Made by a program: the position numbers and the translations under genes. Shown here one piece after another: positions 17,863 through 26,513 of a stretch of DNA of 64,000 nt; the stretch's first letter is position 1, and the number at the start of each line of letters is the position of its first letter. Under the pieces are notes generated by a model. The model was given only the letters and a program-made list of their open reading frames with translations, did no database searches and was not told where the DNA came from. Source of the stretch: Candidatus Nitrosopumilus sp. (GTDB lineage: Archaea; Thermoproteota; Nitrososphaeria; Nitrososphaerales; Nitrosopumilaceae); the NCBI GenBank assembly GCA_029864335.1, contig JAOTTS010000009.1, forward strand, positions 18,883-82,882, read 5' to 3'.

Positions 17863-18141
17863 ATGGTACTTGGTTTAGAATTTCGTAGATTATTAGAAAG
17901 AGAACTTCGAAAATCCATAGATTTTACCTTCAAGCAAAATATGGATTTCAAGGAAATTTGGAATTGTACAAACGAAGATGACTTTTTGTATGGATGGTAT
18001 ATGGGTAGATCAGATGATTTTTGTAGAAATCAATTCTTTTTGCACTATCACAAGGCCCCTAATAAAAAAGAAGCAAAAGAAATTCAAGATATTTTACTTA
18101 ATCACGCAAAAGATTTTCGTGATCAATTAGCAAAAAAATGA
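17863..18141 (+). CDS. Hypothetical protein of the FxYG-GR family
   Basis: A 92-residue helical protein with the core FLYGWYMGRSDDFCRNQFFL and a C-terminal charged helix (KEIQDILLNHAKDFRDQL). The same core occurs at 21,984 (FAYGLIIGRLYNSFYYQCRR) and in a broken copy at 23,386, so this is a local paralogous family. Function unknown. Its stop overlaps the start of the zinc-ribbon gene by 4 bases, so the two are probably cotranslated. Confidence 0.65.
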   Translation: MVLGLEFRRLLERELRKSIDFTFKQNMDFKEIWNCTNEDDFLYGWYMGRSDDFCRNQFFLHYHKAPNKKEAKEIQDILLNHAKDFRDQLAKK

Positions 18142-18323
18142 AGGTCAATAAAATCAGAGTCACAATTTTCTGTCCTTTTTGCCATGGCCAACATCTAGAT
18201 GAGGGAAAATATGCAATCAAGCCTCACAAGACACACTTGTGTTTTCATTGTGGAAAAAAATTCAAAGTTGTTACACCTACCATCGGTGTGAAAATTGGAT
18301 CAAATATGACATTAGAATCATAA
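18138..18323 (+). CDS. Small zinc-ribbon protein
   Basis: 61 residues with FCPFCHGQHLDEGKYAIKPH and LCFHCGKKF, giving a C-x2-C...C-x2-C zinc ribbon with a conserved-looking His-rich middle (PHKTH). Similar short ribbons with a CPFC-x-H-x-D-x-G core occur in bacteria and phages. It is coupled by an ATGA overlap to the FxYG-GR family gene. Possible nucleic-acid or protein adaptor; not tested. Confidence 0.65.
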   Translation: MKVNKIRVTIFCPFCHGQHLDEGKYAIKPHKTHLCFHCGKKFKVVTPTIGVKIGSNMTLES

Positions 18324-18372
18324 ACTAATTTTTAACATACTTTGTCCGAACCAAAAATGAACTAAAAATTGG

Positions 18373-18396
18373 GTAGAGACTAAGTTATGTCTCTAC
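18373..18396. terminator. Inverted repeat over a convergent gene end
   Basis: A perfect 8-bp stem GTAGAGAC/GTCTCTAC with an 8-base loop spans the stop codon of the Rieske gene and lies 50 bases after the stop of the zinc-ribbon gene that faces it. It could terminate plus-strand transcription. Confidence 0.35.
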
Positions 18397-18693
18397 ATAG
18401 ATGCTACCGGATTCTACTATTACTTTGTATGAAGCCAAATCCTTAAGCTGTGAAGCAAACGCAATTAGCTTGCCTGTTTTACAATCCCATGTTGAACCAT
18501 GCCAAGGACACGTTACAGTGGAGCCTTCCAAGGTTCCCTCAGAAAGACTTGCACCCTGATGAGTGCAGGTATCGTCCATTGCATAGTAGTTTCCATCTAC
18601 ATTTGCTACAAGAATTTCCTTTCCATCCTCACTTACCTTGATCATCTCTCCAGTAGGAATGTCCGAAGTCTTACCAGCCAATATTTTTCCCAT
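18385..18693 (-). CDS. Rieske-type [2Fe-2S] ferredoxin
   Basis: 102 residues with both cluster boxes: C-T-H (DDTCTHQGASLSEG) and C-P-W-H (VTCPWHGSTWDCKTG), giving the two Cys and two His that bind the cluster. There is no membrane anchor, so it is a soluble ferredoxin of the type that feeds oxygenases or redox enzymes. No oxygenase gene is adjacent. An extra Cys (WDC) follows the second box. Confidence 0.92.
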   Translation of the reverse strand: MGKILAGKTSDIPTGEMIKVSEDGKEILVANVDGNYYAMDDTCTHQGASLSEGTLEGSTVTCPWHGSTWDCKTGKLIAFASQLKDLASYKVIVESGSIYVET

Positions 18694-18771
18694 ACTTTCT
18701 TTGATTCGTAATTTGTTTTAAATAATACTAGAATTAGATTGAGCTAATTAACTGCCTCTAATTTTTACAGT

Positions 18772-19773
18772 ATGATAACTTTTTCTAGAATGAGAAAAAA
18801 TCTAATTACTATAAAGACGTGTAAAAAATTAATGGATACTGATTCATTGAAACTTTCTGAAAAATGTATTCTATCACGATGTAAAGACGGACCACTGATC
18901 ACAGATAATATGGCAGGTGAGTTAATGTGTGGCAGTTGTGGAGTTGTCCTATCTGAAAAAATGGAAGATTATGTACAAGAGTATCGTACTTTTACAAAAG
19001 AGGACTATATGCAACAGACAAGAACAGGAATGAAATCCACCCTAACCATACATGATATGGGACTTGCCACAAAAATCGGCTCAAAAAATAAGGATGTATC
19101 TGGTAAACGATTATCCAGTAAAATGAATTTTGCATTCAATCGTCTTAGAGTATGGGATGCGAGAAGCAAAATGTATAGCAGAGAGAGGAGTATGCAAAAT
19201 GCATTTACTCTGCTTGATGGCATGGCAGCCAAGCTGGGCCTACCCGAATTCGTATCAGAAAAAGCAGCATATTTTTACAGAAAAATTAAATCAAAAAATC
19301 CCAGAACTGGAAAATTCACCGAATCATTAATCGCTGCTGCATTATATGCTGCTTGTAGGTCTACAAATACTCCCAGAACATTAAATGATATAGCCCAGGC
19401 TGCCAACGTTAAGAAGAAACGCCTTCAAAAAAGCTACCGAGATATTGTAAAAAGGCTAGGTCTTAATATTGAACAATATGATCCCATCGAGTTTGTAAGC
19501 AGAATTTCAAGTGAGGTTAGTGCTAGTGAGAAAACTAGAAGATATGCTGTGAAAATTCTGATAAAGGCAAGAAAGACCAGGATATTAACAGGTAAACATC
19601 CAATGGGAATGGCAGCTGCTGCTCTGTACTTTTCAGGCATTCACAACAACGAAGATATTTCCCAGGAAAAGATTTCTGGTGTCTCCGGAGTAACTACTGT
19701 CACTATTAGACATGGATATCAAACTTTGGTAAAGGGAATTGGCATATCTCCCCTAGAGTCCTTGACAAAATAA
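18772..19773 (+). CDS. tfb: Transcription initiation factor B (TFB)
   Basis: 333 residues, apparently complete. The N-terminal zinc ribbon spans KCILSRCKDG...LMCGSCGVVL, followed by the B-reader/linker (EYRTFTKEDY, TGMKSTLTIHDMGLATKIG) and two cyclin repeats (LAAxYFYRKI region and VKILIKARKTRILTGKHPMG). TFB bridges TBP on box A to RNA polymerase. Thaumarchaea carry many TFB paralogs, and this one is the only intact copy here. The first 20 residues are unusual; ATG at codon 22 (MDTDSLKLSE) is a possible true start. Confidence 0.92.
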   Translation: MITFSRMRKNLITIKTCKKLMDTDSLKLSEKCILSRCKDGPLITDNMAGELMCGSCGVVLSEKMEDYVQEYRTFTKEDYMQQTRTGMKSTLTIHDMGLATKIGSKNKDVSGKRLSSKMNFAFNRLRVWDARSKMYSRERSMQNAFTLLDGMAAKLGLPEFVSEKAAYFYRKIKSKNPRTGKFTESLIAAALYAACRSTNTPRTLNDIAQAANVKKKRLQKSYRDIVKRLGLNIEQYDPIEFVSRISSEVSASEKTRRYAVKILIKARKTRILTGKHPMGMAAAALYFSGIHNNEDISQEKISGVSGVTTVTIRHGYQTLVKGIGISPLESLTK

Positions 19774-19794
19774 AAAATTAAAAGGATCAAGGAT

Positions 19795-20010
19795 TCAGTA
19801 ACAAAGTTCAGGTATTATGAAATTACACTTCTTGCATTGAAATTCTATAATGTAATTTCCTACTCTTGCAATATTTGCCCACTCTGGGTGTTCAATACCG
19901 TATTGGTATGGTGGTAAATTCTCTTTCATGGCTTTTAGATAATTATCTGTAATAGTAATATCTGAAATTCTTTCCCATTTTTCATTTCTACACTTTGGAC
20001 ATTTTACCAT
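19795..20010 (-). CDS. Small zinc-ribbon protein
   Basis: A 71-residue single domain with CPKC near the N-terminus and CKKC near the C-terminus, separated by about 55 residues, so the ends must come together around one zinc. Aromatic-rich middle (PPYQYGIEHPEWANI). Family not recognised. It lies divergent from the small gene at 20,083. Confidence 0.55.
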   Translation of the reverse strand: MVKCPKCRNEKWERISDITITDNYLKAMKENLPPYQYGIEHPEWANIARVGNYIIEFQCKKCNFIIPELCY

Positions 20011-20082
20011 GACTAATCAGTATTTTATGTAAAATTTTATTTTTAAGTAAGATATTTTGTTTACTATTTCCTTTACAATCTT

Positions 20083-20274
20083 ATGAGTGAGGATCTCATG
20101 AAATCAATCATTGTACTATTACAAAATGATATGGGGGATAAGGAGATTTTAATGCGAATCTTAAATGATCTCAAGAAAGACAAAAAGCCCTTTGGTCCAG
20201 ACAAATCATATCTCAAAACCATTATTGAGAAATATCTATCAGAAGACAAACATCTTCTAAAGTCTTTAGAATAA
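20083..20274 (+). CDS. Hypothetical 63-residue helical protein
   Basis: Two or three short helices (DLMKSIIVLLQNDMGDKEIL; SYLKTIIEKYLSEDKHLLKS). It is acidic at both ends. No family recognised. The ATG start follows an AT-rich promoter region shared with the divergent zinc-ribbon gene. Confidence 0.45.
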   Translation: MSEDLMKSIIVLLQNDMGDKEILMRILNDLKKDKKPFGPDKSYLKTIIEKYLSEDKHLLKSLE

Positions 20275-20350
20275 ACAACTAATCACTATCCTATTATTTT
20301 TCATTTTAATCGTAAAAAAATCTAATATGCTATATCTTTAAAAAAAATGA

Positions 20351-20581
20351 TCAAGAATTGTTTTCAAATTTAATGATATTTTTATTTTCTTTTACATATT
20401 TGATATTTTTACCATCAAGAAAACTATCTATTGTGCCGTTCCATTTCCTGACGCTTTGATATTTCGGTCTTTTGTTGCTTTTGCTAACTATGTGTTCTAT
20501 GTAATCAACATACCAAAATTCGTTAGGAACAGAACCAATTTGTGTTTGGATCCAAAGGCTGGTCATTGTTTCAATTACCAT
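20351..20581 (-). CDS. Hypothetical 76-residue protein
   Basis: Not recognised. Contains an aromatic stretch (EFWYVDYIEHIV) and a basic centre (SKSNKRPKYQSVRKWNG), suggesting a small alpha/beta fold. ATG start. It is convergent with the preceding small gene. Confidence 0.4.
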   Translation of the reverse strand: MVIETMTSLWIQTQIGSVPNEFWYVDYIEHIVSKSNKRPKYQSVRKWNGTIDSFLDGKNIKYVKENKNIIKFENNS

Positions 20582-20658
20582 AAGTAATAGATTTAAGGAA
20601 TTTAAAAAATATGCAAAAGTGATTTAAAAATTTTGGATTCTGAATAACATCGGTTTTC

Positions 20659-20739
20659 CTATTTTTCTTCAGGTGCGTTTGCCTTATCACGCACACTTTT
20701 TAGCACACAAAACTTTGCAAGCGTTTTCCTAAGGCTCAT
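20659..20739 (-). CDS. Possible 26-residue microprotein or remnant
   Basis: ATG-to-TAG frame MSLRKTLAKFCVLKSVRDKA then NAPEEK. Basic helix with an acidic tail. It may be a real microprotein or the surviving end of a decayed gene. Confidence 0.25.
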   Translation of the reverse strand: MSLRKTLAKFCVLKSVRDKANAPEEK

Positions 20740-20925
20740 GTAGTTATTGGTCCATCATTGTATTTAACTACAGTTTGAATTAGAACAAATTCTAGAATCT
20801 CAAGTCCAAATTCAAATAGTATCGATTATGCAAAATCCATACAGATTCATACTAACAGCGAGTCTTGGTAGACTTTTACCTACGTTTTAAGGGTGTTAAA
20901 CTAATTTCACAAATCCCTCTACAAG

Positions 20926-21057
20926 TCAAACTATGGCACCAAAATGCTCCGACATGCCAGATAGCCATCTTTGCTTTTTGTAATAGAGTAAACTTTCCTC
21001 CAATACAGACAAATCTTCAGACGTGCCCCTAAAACCATAGAACCATTTACTTAAAAA
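20926..21057 (-). pseudogene. Protein-like fragment without start codon
   Basis: 43 codons open between stops. They read KWFYGFRGTSEDLSVLEESL, LYYKKQRWLSGMSEHFGAIV, which looks like genuine coding sequence, but no ATG, GTG or suitably placed TTG begins it. Probably the remains of a lost gene in this 650-base gap. Family unknown. Confidence 0.25.
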
Positions 21058-21229
21058 TCACTTTAAACTGAGTACTAATTCTATGATGCTGTTTCGCGTT
21101 TTTAGAAACTTTTAGATTTTTAGTTAATTTTTCCTTGTTTGCTTTGGTCATTTTTAAAACATTATTGTTTTGTGTCAAATTATTTTTTGGGAAGGGTGAC
21201 AATAAATCATATTGTGCATGTAATAAAGT

Positions 21230-21649
21230 ATGGACTTTTCAAGAATACTTGTTGCAATTGATGGGTCTGAATCTGCAAAGAAAGCTTTTACAAAGTCTCT
21301 CTTTTTGGCACTCAAGTGTAACGCCAAATTGGATCTAGTTCATGTAACCCCATGTGAACTTGGGGGCGATAGTGCCACAACTTTTGAGTTAATAGAGCAA
21401 CTCCAAACAAAAGCAAAATTAATTCTTGAGGAATATAGACAGGAAGCCATAAAGAAAAACATACCAATCGAGGTGATGCTAAAACAAGGCGATCCAGCTC
21501 AAATTATAATTGAAATTGCAAATACCCAGAATTACGATCTTATTGTCACTGGAAGCCGCGGTATGAGTACGTTTAAGGAATTACTTCTTGGAAGTGTCAC
21601 TCTTAAGGTCATACATCATGTACACTGTCCAGTCATGGTTGTAAGGTAG
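21230..21649 (+). CDS. Universal stress protein, UspA-type
   Basis: A 139-residue USP fold: FSRILVAIDGSESAKKAFTK at the N-terminus and VTGSRGMSTFKELLLGSVTL near the C-terminus, the ATP-binding loop. It is distinct in sequence from the copies at 324 and 27,366. Stand-alone gene; the upstream 170 bases probably carry its promoter. Confidence 0.9.
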   Translation: MDFSRILVAIDGSESAKKAFTKSLFLALKCNAKLDLVHVTPCELGGDSATTFELIEQLQTKAKLILEEYRQEAIKKNIPIEVMLKQGDPAQIIIEIANTQNYDLIVTGSRGMSTFKELLLGSVTLKVIHHVHCPVMVVR

Positions 21650-21983
21650 CATGGTTAAGATGCTAAAACGGGAATATCTGTACATCTTACATTCCTTCCC
21701 ATATGTGAAAACAAAGAAAGAAATTTCAGATTTTATTCTAAAATAATTTGTAAAATGGTATTCTAATTTTAAAAACTTGAAGTAAATTTATTTTAAAATA
21801 CTTTCAACTTTTATTCAAACAAAGATCTAATGGTGAAACACCCATCTCTTAATCAATCTTTGAAAATCTGTTTGGCGAACCACAAAAAATTACAATTACT
21901 CTACACATTGCATTCTAAAAAGACAGTTTAAAAAACACTGATACTCCAACACTATTTTTAACTATACCCTACCTATCAAAATC
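21650..21983. other. Gap with no convincing gene
   Basis: Only a weak 28-codon frame from the ATG at 21671 (MLKREYLYILHSFPYVKTKK...) is present. No structure was noted. Confidence 0.35.
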
Positions 21984-22256
21984 ATGGATAAAAAACTAGA
22001 AGAAAAAATTGAACAAAAAATTAATGAAACTGCCACTTGCCACAAAGACCTTCATGTTATGATAAAATCCTTCAAGCATCTTTCTTCAGGTGACAAATCA
22101 TTTGCATATGGCTTGATAATAGGCAGACTATACAATTCATTTTATTATCAGTGCAGAAGAATACTCAAAAGAGATCCTACAGAAGAAGAATTTTTAGAAT
22201 TTATCAAAATTATTAAAAACCATGATAAGGAATTTCCAACTAGATTTTGCTTTTAA
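21984..22256 (+). CDS. Hypothetical protein of the FxYG-GR family
   Basis: 90 residues, helical. Core: KSFAYGLIIGRLYNSFYYQC, then RDPTEEEFLEFIKIIKNHDK. It is paralogous to the gene at 17,863 and to the broken copy at 23,386. The conserved Phe-x-Tyr-Gly and Gly-Arg suggest a ligand or protein contact, but nothing is known. Transcribed alone. Confidence 0.65.
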   Translation: MDKKLEEKIEQKINETATCHKDLHVMIKSFKHLSSGDKSFAYGLIIGRLYNSFYYQCRRILKRDPTEEEFLEFIKIIKNHDKEFPTRFCF

Positions 22257-22278
22257 TCATTAGTTTTCTTAGAAGAAC

Positions 22279-22671
22279 TTAGTTAGCATATAGATTTTTA
22301 CGATACTTTTCCACCATTTCTTCCCATTCTGATTTTGATGCCCTGTAATGATATAGGTGTGCTAGAAGAACTTTCAACAAAGAGACATACTTGTTTACAT
22401 AATCCATAATGAGAATTTCAGGTTGACTGAACAAATTCTTTCTTAGATTATGAAATTTTAACATGTCATTTTTTTCGGATTTAGTAATTTTGTTCTTCTT
22501 TTCTATTAACTCTAAAAGAGAATTAAAATCGAGAGGATCATTATCCAATTCTTCAAATTCAGTCATGACAAACCCACTTATTGCAGTCATTGTTGCATCA
22601 TCGATGCTGATAAAGGCAAGGCGATTTACATTTTTGAACGAACTTCGATTAAAGATGACACCATAGCACAA
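22279..22671 (-). CDS. Hypothetical helical protein
   Basis: 130 residues from a TTG start, mostly helical, with many charged residues (LLELIEKKNKITKSEKNDML) and an aromatic C-terminal part (LLAHLYHYRASKSEWEEMVE). No motif I recognise. Convergent with the FxYG-GR gene. Confidence 0.5.
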   Translation of the reverse strand: MCYGVIFNRSSFKNVNRLAFISIDDATMTAISGFVMTEFEELDNDPLDFNSLLELIEKKNKITKSEKNDMLKFHNLRKNLFSQPEILIMDYVNKYVSLLKVLLAHLYHYRASKSEWEEMVEKYRKNLYAN

Positions 22672-22830
22672 CTGTTCTATTATTGTGTTTACCAGAGCAT
22701 TATAGTTTATACCTACAGATAGATCCGGATTAAATTTAAGAATTCATATTTACTTTTCCTTTTATCTAATAAGGCACATTTCATCAAGTAGCTTCTTGAC
22801 AATTATTTATCTGATGACGTATCATGTTAA

Positions 22831-23367
22831 TTGGGAACAAGATTGCTAAAAGATTTGGTAACGCCAGAAAACGCAAATGTCTTTGTAGGAAAGCTTGGAG
22901 ATATTTTAGAAAAAGCAATCGACAAACCATTGGGCTATGCCATCAATTGGGGTAGAATTTGGTCACTCTGGCCTGTCCACATTGAAACAGCTTGTTGCAG
23001 CGTTGAATTTGGCGCAGCATCAAGTCCTAGATATGATGTTGAAAGATTTGGTATCATTGAAGCATTTGGATCACTTAGACAATGTGATCTAGTTGTTGTT
23101 CAAGGAACTATTACAAGAAAAATGGCACCACGTCTTAGATTAGTTTATGATCAAATGCCAGAACCAAAGTATGTAATTGCTATGGGAGCTTGTGCAATTA
23201 CTGGAGGATTGTATTTTGATTCATACAATGTACTTCCAGGAATTGACGGAGTCATTCCAGTTGATGTCTATGTTCCAGGATGTCCACCTAGACCTGAAAC
23301 TCTCATCCAAGGATGTATGTTATTGCAAGAGAAGATAAAGAGAATGAAGGCTAGGAAGTTTGTATAA
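22831..23367 (+). CDS. nuoB: NADH-quinone oxidoreductase subunit B-like, orphan
   Basis: 178 residues with all cluster N2 cysteines: ETACCSVEFGAASSPRYDVE (tandem Cys), GACAITGG and VPGCPPRPE. It would carry the last iron-sulfur cluster that reduces quinone in complex I or the Fpo/Nuo-like enzyme. It starts at TTG. No nuoA is upstream and no nuoC/D downstream, where the normal operon would have them; what follows is a broken FxYG-GR gene. It is therefore a detached or duplicated copy. An alternative role with another NiFe-hydrogenase-type partner cannot be excluded. Confidence 0.88.
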   Translation: MGTRLLKDLVTPENANVFVGKLGDILEKAIDKPLGYAINWGRIWSLWPVHIETACCSVEFGAASSPRYDVERFGIIEAFGSLRQCDLVVVQGTITRKMAPRLRLVYDQMPEPKYVIAMGACAITGGLYFDSYNVLPGIDGVIPVDVYVPGCPPRPETLIQGCMLLQEKIKRMKARKFV

Positions 23368-23385
23368 TGAACAAAATCTAGAGCA

Positions 23386-23711
23386 ATGGAGATAGTAATC
23401 TCAATAGAAGAATATGCTCATGATATTACCAACAAATTTTATGGGCTTAGTAGTAGAGCCTATACAAAGAATAACTGTCACTAAAACAATTCGTACCAGA
23501 TTTGAAACAAGCTAAAGAAGAATATGGTGTGGCAAACCCAAGAGATTTTTCATACGGCCTGATATTAGGAAAAATAAGAGGAGGGGCGACTATGACAATA
23601 TTCGTAAGCACATATGCTAAGGAGATGACTCATGAATAACTACACGAATTAGATAAGATTATCAAAAATAACACTGGTGAAATAAAGGATCTCTGCTACA
23701 AAGACGCTTGA
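23386..23711 (+). pseudogene. Broken FxYG-GR family gene
   Basis: An N-terminal piece starts at ATG 23386 (MEIVISIEEYAHDITNKFYG) and stops. A second frame continues with RDFSYGLILGKIRGG, an in-frame TAA, then LHELDKIIKNNTGEIKDLCY to TGA 23711. It aligns with KSFAYGLIIGRLYN...FLEFIKIIKNHDKEF of the copy at 21,984. One frameshift and one nonsense codon separate it from an intact gene, so it is decaying. Confidence 0.6.
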
Positions 23712-23854
23712 AAATCATCATTTAACTCAAACCTCTCTGCAAAAAATTCGGCATTCAATGAAGTCAAGTTATTGCTCTTGCCGTCATTGTTGTCTACTAA
23801 TCCTATATTAGTTCTTTCAAAGGGATTTACAGAATTAGGTTAACCCTCTAAATA

Positions 23855-24198
23855 TTCAAGGTTCAATTCCATAGATTCATCCACTTGTTTGGGTAGAAAA
23901 AAGTTCCATGGGCCCACGGGTATCATATAATATGAAAAAAATGTGGGATATCTAAAATTCAGTACCACAGACAGTGCAATGACATTTTCCATCCGATTGT
24001 GTATGATTTCTGCATTTATGACACCAATTTGTTGACATTGTATTCGAGATGTAATCTGGTAATTTTTATTTACAAAGAAATGTCGAAGTGTTTTGATCAG
24101 ATAGCAAAAAAGAACATAATTGCTGCTTATCGTTAAATGGAAATTTAGTTTCAAAAATATTGATTTTAGTCCTAAGAGGCTTGAACCATTTTTTGGAA
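23855..24198. repeat. Split copy of a dispersed repeat
   Basis: Bases 23855-23875 are identical to 26473-26493. Bases 24175-24198 match 26491-26513 with one substitution and one extra base. At 26.5 kb the two halves are joined directly; here about 300 bases lie between them, including a zinc microprotein gene. This suggests an insertion here or a deletion there. Confidence 0.5.
23952..24038 (-). CDS. 28-residue zinc-binding microprotein
   Basis: MSTNWCHKCRNHTQSDGKCH then CTVCGTEF: C-x2-C, C-x-C and C-x2-C spacing would form a small zinc knuckle. ATG start and TAG stop are clean. A longer frame overlaps it on the same strand in another register but looks less natural in this part. It lies inside the interval that interrupts the dispersed repeat. 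Confidence 0.5.
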   Translation of the reverse strand: MSTNWCHKCRNHTQSDGKCHCTVCGTEF

Positions 24199-24337
24199 GT
24201 TTTTTTACGGCACCAAACTTTTAGTTCAACACCGCAATTGGGTTTAACTCCGCTGGACTCACCTACCTTTTTGGAATAAAATGGACGCAGTTACACATAA
24301 CGTAGGTTTGACAAAATAAAAAAGAGAAAAAGAAGAG

Positions 24338-25396
24338 TTATTCTTCTACTATGAATAGACCTATCATTCCTGCATCTGCATGGCCAACAACATGGCAATG
24401 GAATAGCCATATGGCGGGTTTGTCTGGTTTAATAATGAATGATTCGAGTGTTCCTTGTACAAGGGGGAATGTTTGGGAGGTAATCACAGAACCTCTTTCA
24501 TTTGTACTTGAAATCATTTTGTTTCCATGTAGATGAAATGAATGGATTTGTTCTCCCAGATTTGTAACGTGAAATTCGACTGTTTCTCCGACCTTTGCTT
24601 TGTAGACAGGTAATGTGTAATTGAATTGCGCAGCAACTCCATCCAGTCCTTTTTCTGCAAAGATTTCTTCAAGAGCTTTTTCTCCACCAGGCACTCCCAT
24701 TCCATTCATGATATAGTATGGTGTGGGGCCTTTTTCCATTCTCTCAACGTCGTGACCTATTTCTGACATTACGATTGGAATGTGTCTGTCAATGTATGGT
24801 CTTGGAGGATTTCTTTCAATTATGATATTACCATAAAGACCTTGCAAAATATGATCTTTTATTCCAAGACCCTCAGATGCTGCGTGATCATGGAAAAATG
24901 TTGTACCCCAAGTATTTACATTGTATTCATATGTCCATTCGCCACCTGGTGGAATCATTGAACCGGCACCGACTCCTGTAATCACATTGACTGGGGATCC
25001 ATCATGTTTAGGATCATAGTCACTCATATGAGCATGGAAACTGTGAGTCACATCATGATTATTGATTACTTTGACTCGTAATAGATCTCCCTGATTTACC
25101 ATTAGAGTTGGCGCGGGTACTGTTCCGTTGTATGTCCAAGCATGCCAGACAGCAGTATCAGATATTTGAATGTCTGTTTGTTCGATTATCAATGTGTATT
25201 CCTTAACTGGTTGTTCTTCAGCTTCAGCAATTTGTGGTTGTAATTCAGATACACTTTGAGGCTGAACATTAGAGACAGTCTGTGTTTCTGTATTTAGTTC
25301 TGGCAAGAGTTGAATGTTTCCTGTTGCTGCTACAATTAAAAATGCAAGCAAGATTGGTACTCCTATCAGACCAAATTTTTTCTGCATAACCACCAT
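24338..25396 (-). CDS. Two-domain multicopper oxidase, secreted
   Basis: 352 residues. A signal peptide (FGLIGVPILLAFLIVAATG) is followed by a linker and two cupredoxin domains. The four trinuclear-site pairs are intact: HAHMSDYD, FFHDHAAS, HSFHLHGN and FHCHVVGH. The type 1 site is in the C-terminal domain (Cys of HCH, His, Met of HADAGM). It is a laccase-like oxidase outside the membrane, common in ammonia-oxidizing archaea; the substrate is unknown. The start could be the second ATG (MQKKFG, 25387). The broken copy at 6,624 matches its N-terminal part. Confidence 0.92.
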   Translation of the reverse strand: MVVMQKKFGLIGVPILLAFLIVAATGNIQLLPELNTETQTVSNVQPQSVSELQPQIAEAEEQPVKEYTLIIEQTDIQISDTAVWHAWTYNGTVPAPTLMVNQGDLLRVKVINNHDVTHSFHAHMSDYDPKHDGSPVNVITGVGAGSMIPPGGEWTYEYNVNTWGTTFFHDHAASEGLGIKDHILQGLYGNIIIERNPPRPYIDRHIPIVMSEIGHDVERMEKGPTPYYIMNGMGVPGGEKALEEIFAEKGLDGVAAQFNYTLPVYKAKVGETVEFHVTNLGEQIHSFHLHGNKMISSTNERGSVITSQTFPLVQGTLESFIIKPDKPAIWLFHCHVVGHADAGMIGLFIVEE

Positions 25397-25561
25397 AATA
25401 AGATCATTAAATTAAACCAAAATTAGTTTTTTCAAAGCTAGTAATGAAAAGATGGATTTTTATATGAATTACGATAAGTTGTCTCATACAAATTTTTTAG
25501 AATCTCATTTTTTGAAATACTCATTCAAAGATGAAAAGTACAGATAGGTATGAAAATAGAA

Positions 25562-26394
25562 TTATTTTGAAAATGCCAAAGCTTTGACGATGTCTGTTTT
25601 GCTAAGAATTCCAGCAATTGATTCATTTCCATCCAATACTATCAAACTGCTAACATTGTTTTCTAAAATCAGTTTACATGCATTAGATAAACTCTGATTG
25701 AACTTGATTGTGATTAGTCCTTTAGTCATGACGTCTCTTTCTAGTGAAATATTTCCAAATCCTTCCTCTGAAAGAAACCCCTTCCTGATTTGATCTAAAG
25801 TGGTATGTTCTGAATCTTCCTCCTCATCACCCAACTCGATAGAAATTCTAAACAGATTCCTAAATGAAATCACGCCCACAGGATTCTCATTTTGATCCTT
25901 TACAATTACTCTTGATACCTTTCTTTCTAACCTCTTTCTTACAACCTTGAACAGTGGTGCTGCAGTATGCGTATTGATATAATCATGCGTCATATGATCT
26001 ATAACTCTGCTTTCATCTGAGATGTTATTCAAATAATATTTTACAAGATCAGTTTTAGTAAAAATACCTTTAGTTCTGCATCAGAACCTATCGTAAGAGA
26101 ACTAACTCCATTCTCAATCATAGTTTTTGCAGATTTTTCTGGAGATTGTGATTCATCCACAAATAAAATCGGCTTCATGATTTTTGTAATAGGAATATCA
26201 TCTAATCCTTGTCTAGTTGTCTCAGAAAATAAGAATAAGCCAACATCTTTTTCTGTAACAATGCCTATGGGTTTTCCATCCTCCACAACAATTAATCTGC
26301 TGAGATTGTATTCCAATAATTTTTTGATTAACTCTGAAATACTAGATCTTTTTAAAATTGAAATTGGTTTTTTTGAAATATTTGAAAGTGACAT
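25562..26394 (-). pseudogene. Four-CBS-domain protein split by a one-base frameshift
   Basis: The first frame (26394-26041) has CBS 1 (ELIKKLLEYNLSRLIVVEDG) and most of CBS 2 (TMIENGVSSLTIGSDAELK), then runs off-frame. Losing one base restores GIFTKTDLVKYYLNNISDES, which leads straight into the second frame (26032-25562) with CBS 3 (VIVKDQNENPVGVISFRN) and CBS 4 (LILENNVSSLIVLDGNESIA). The intact protein would be about 276 residues, with two Bateman modules binding adenosyl ligands. The shift lies in a short A-run, where a sequencing error is also plausible. Confidence 0.75.
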
Positions 26395-26472
26395 TTTTTC
26401 AATTCAATTGGTTTTCTATAAAAACAACACATATGATTTTCATTATTGGGCATGTGTTTTAGTTTAATACTC

Positions 26473-26513
26473 TTCAAGGTTCAATTCCATAGAGGCTTAA
26501 ACCTTTTTTGGAA
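26473..26513. repeat. Joined copy of the dispersed repeat
   Basis: Contains, without a gap, both halves that are separated by about 300 bases at 23855-24198. It directly adjoins the stop codon of the small frame at 26514. Confidence 0.5.

Noticed and set aside
21135..21338. 67-codon plus-strand frame before the USP
   Set aside because: It runs into the USP gene in another frame and has non-protein-like composition.
23840..24154. A 104-codon minus-strand frame as a gene
   Set aside because: Its centre overlaps a clear zinc microprotein in another frame (C-x2-C pattern) and its N-terminal half is hydrophobic without pattern. Only its last 20 residues may be a remnant.
24338..24705. Short antisense frames over the multicopper oxidase
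   Set aside because: All copper motifs are in the 352-residue minus-strand frame; the others are by-products.
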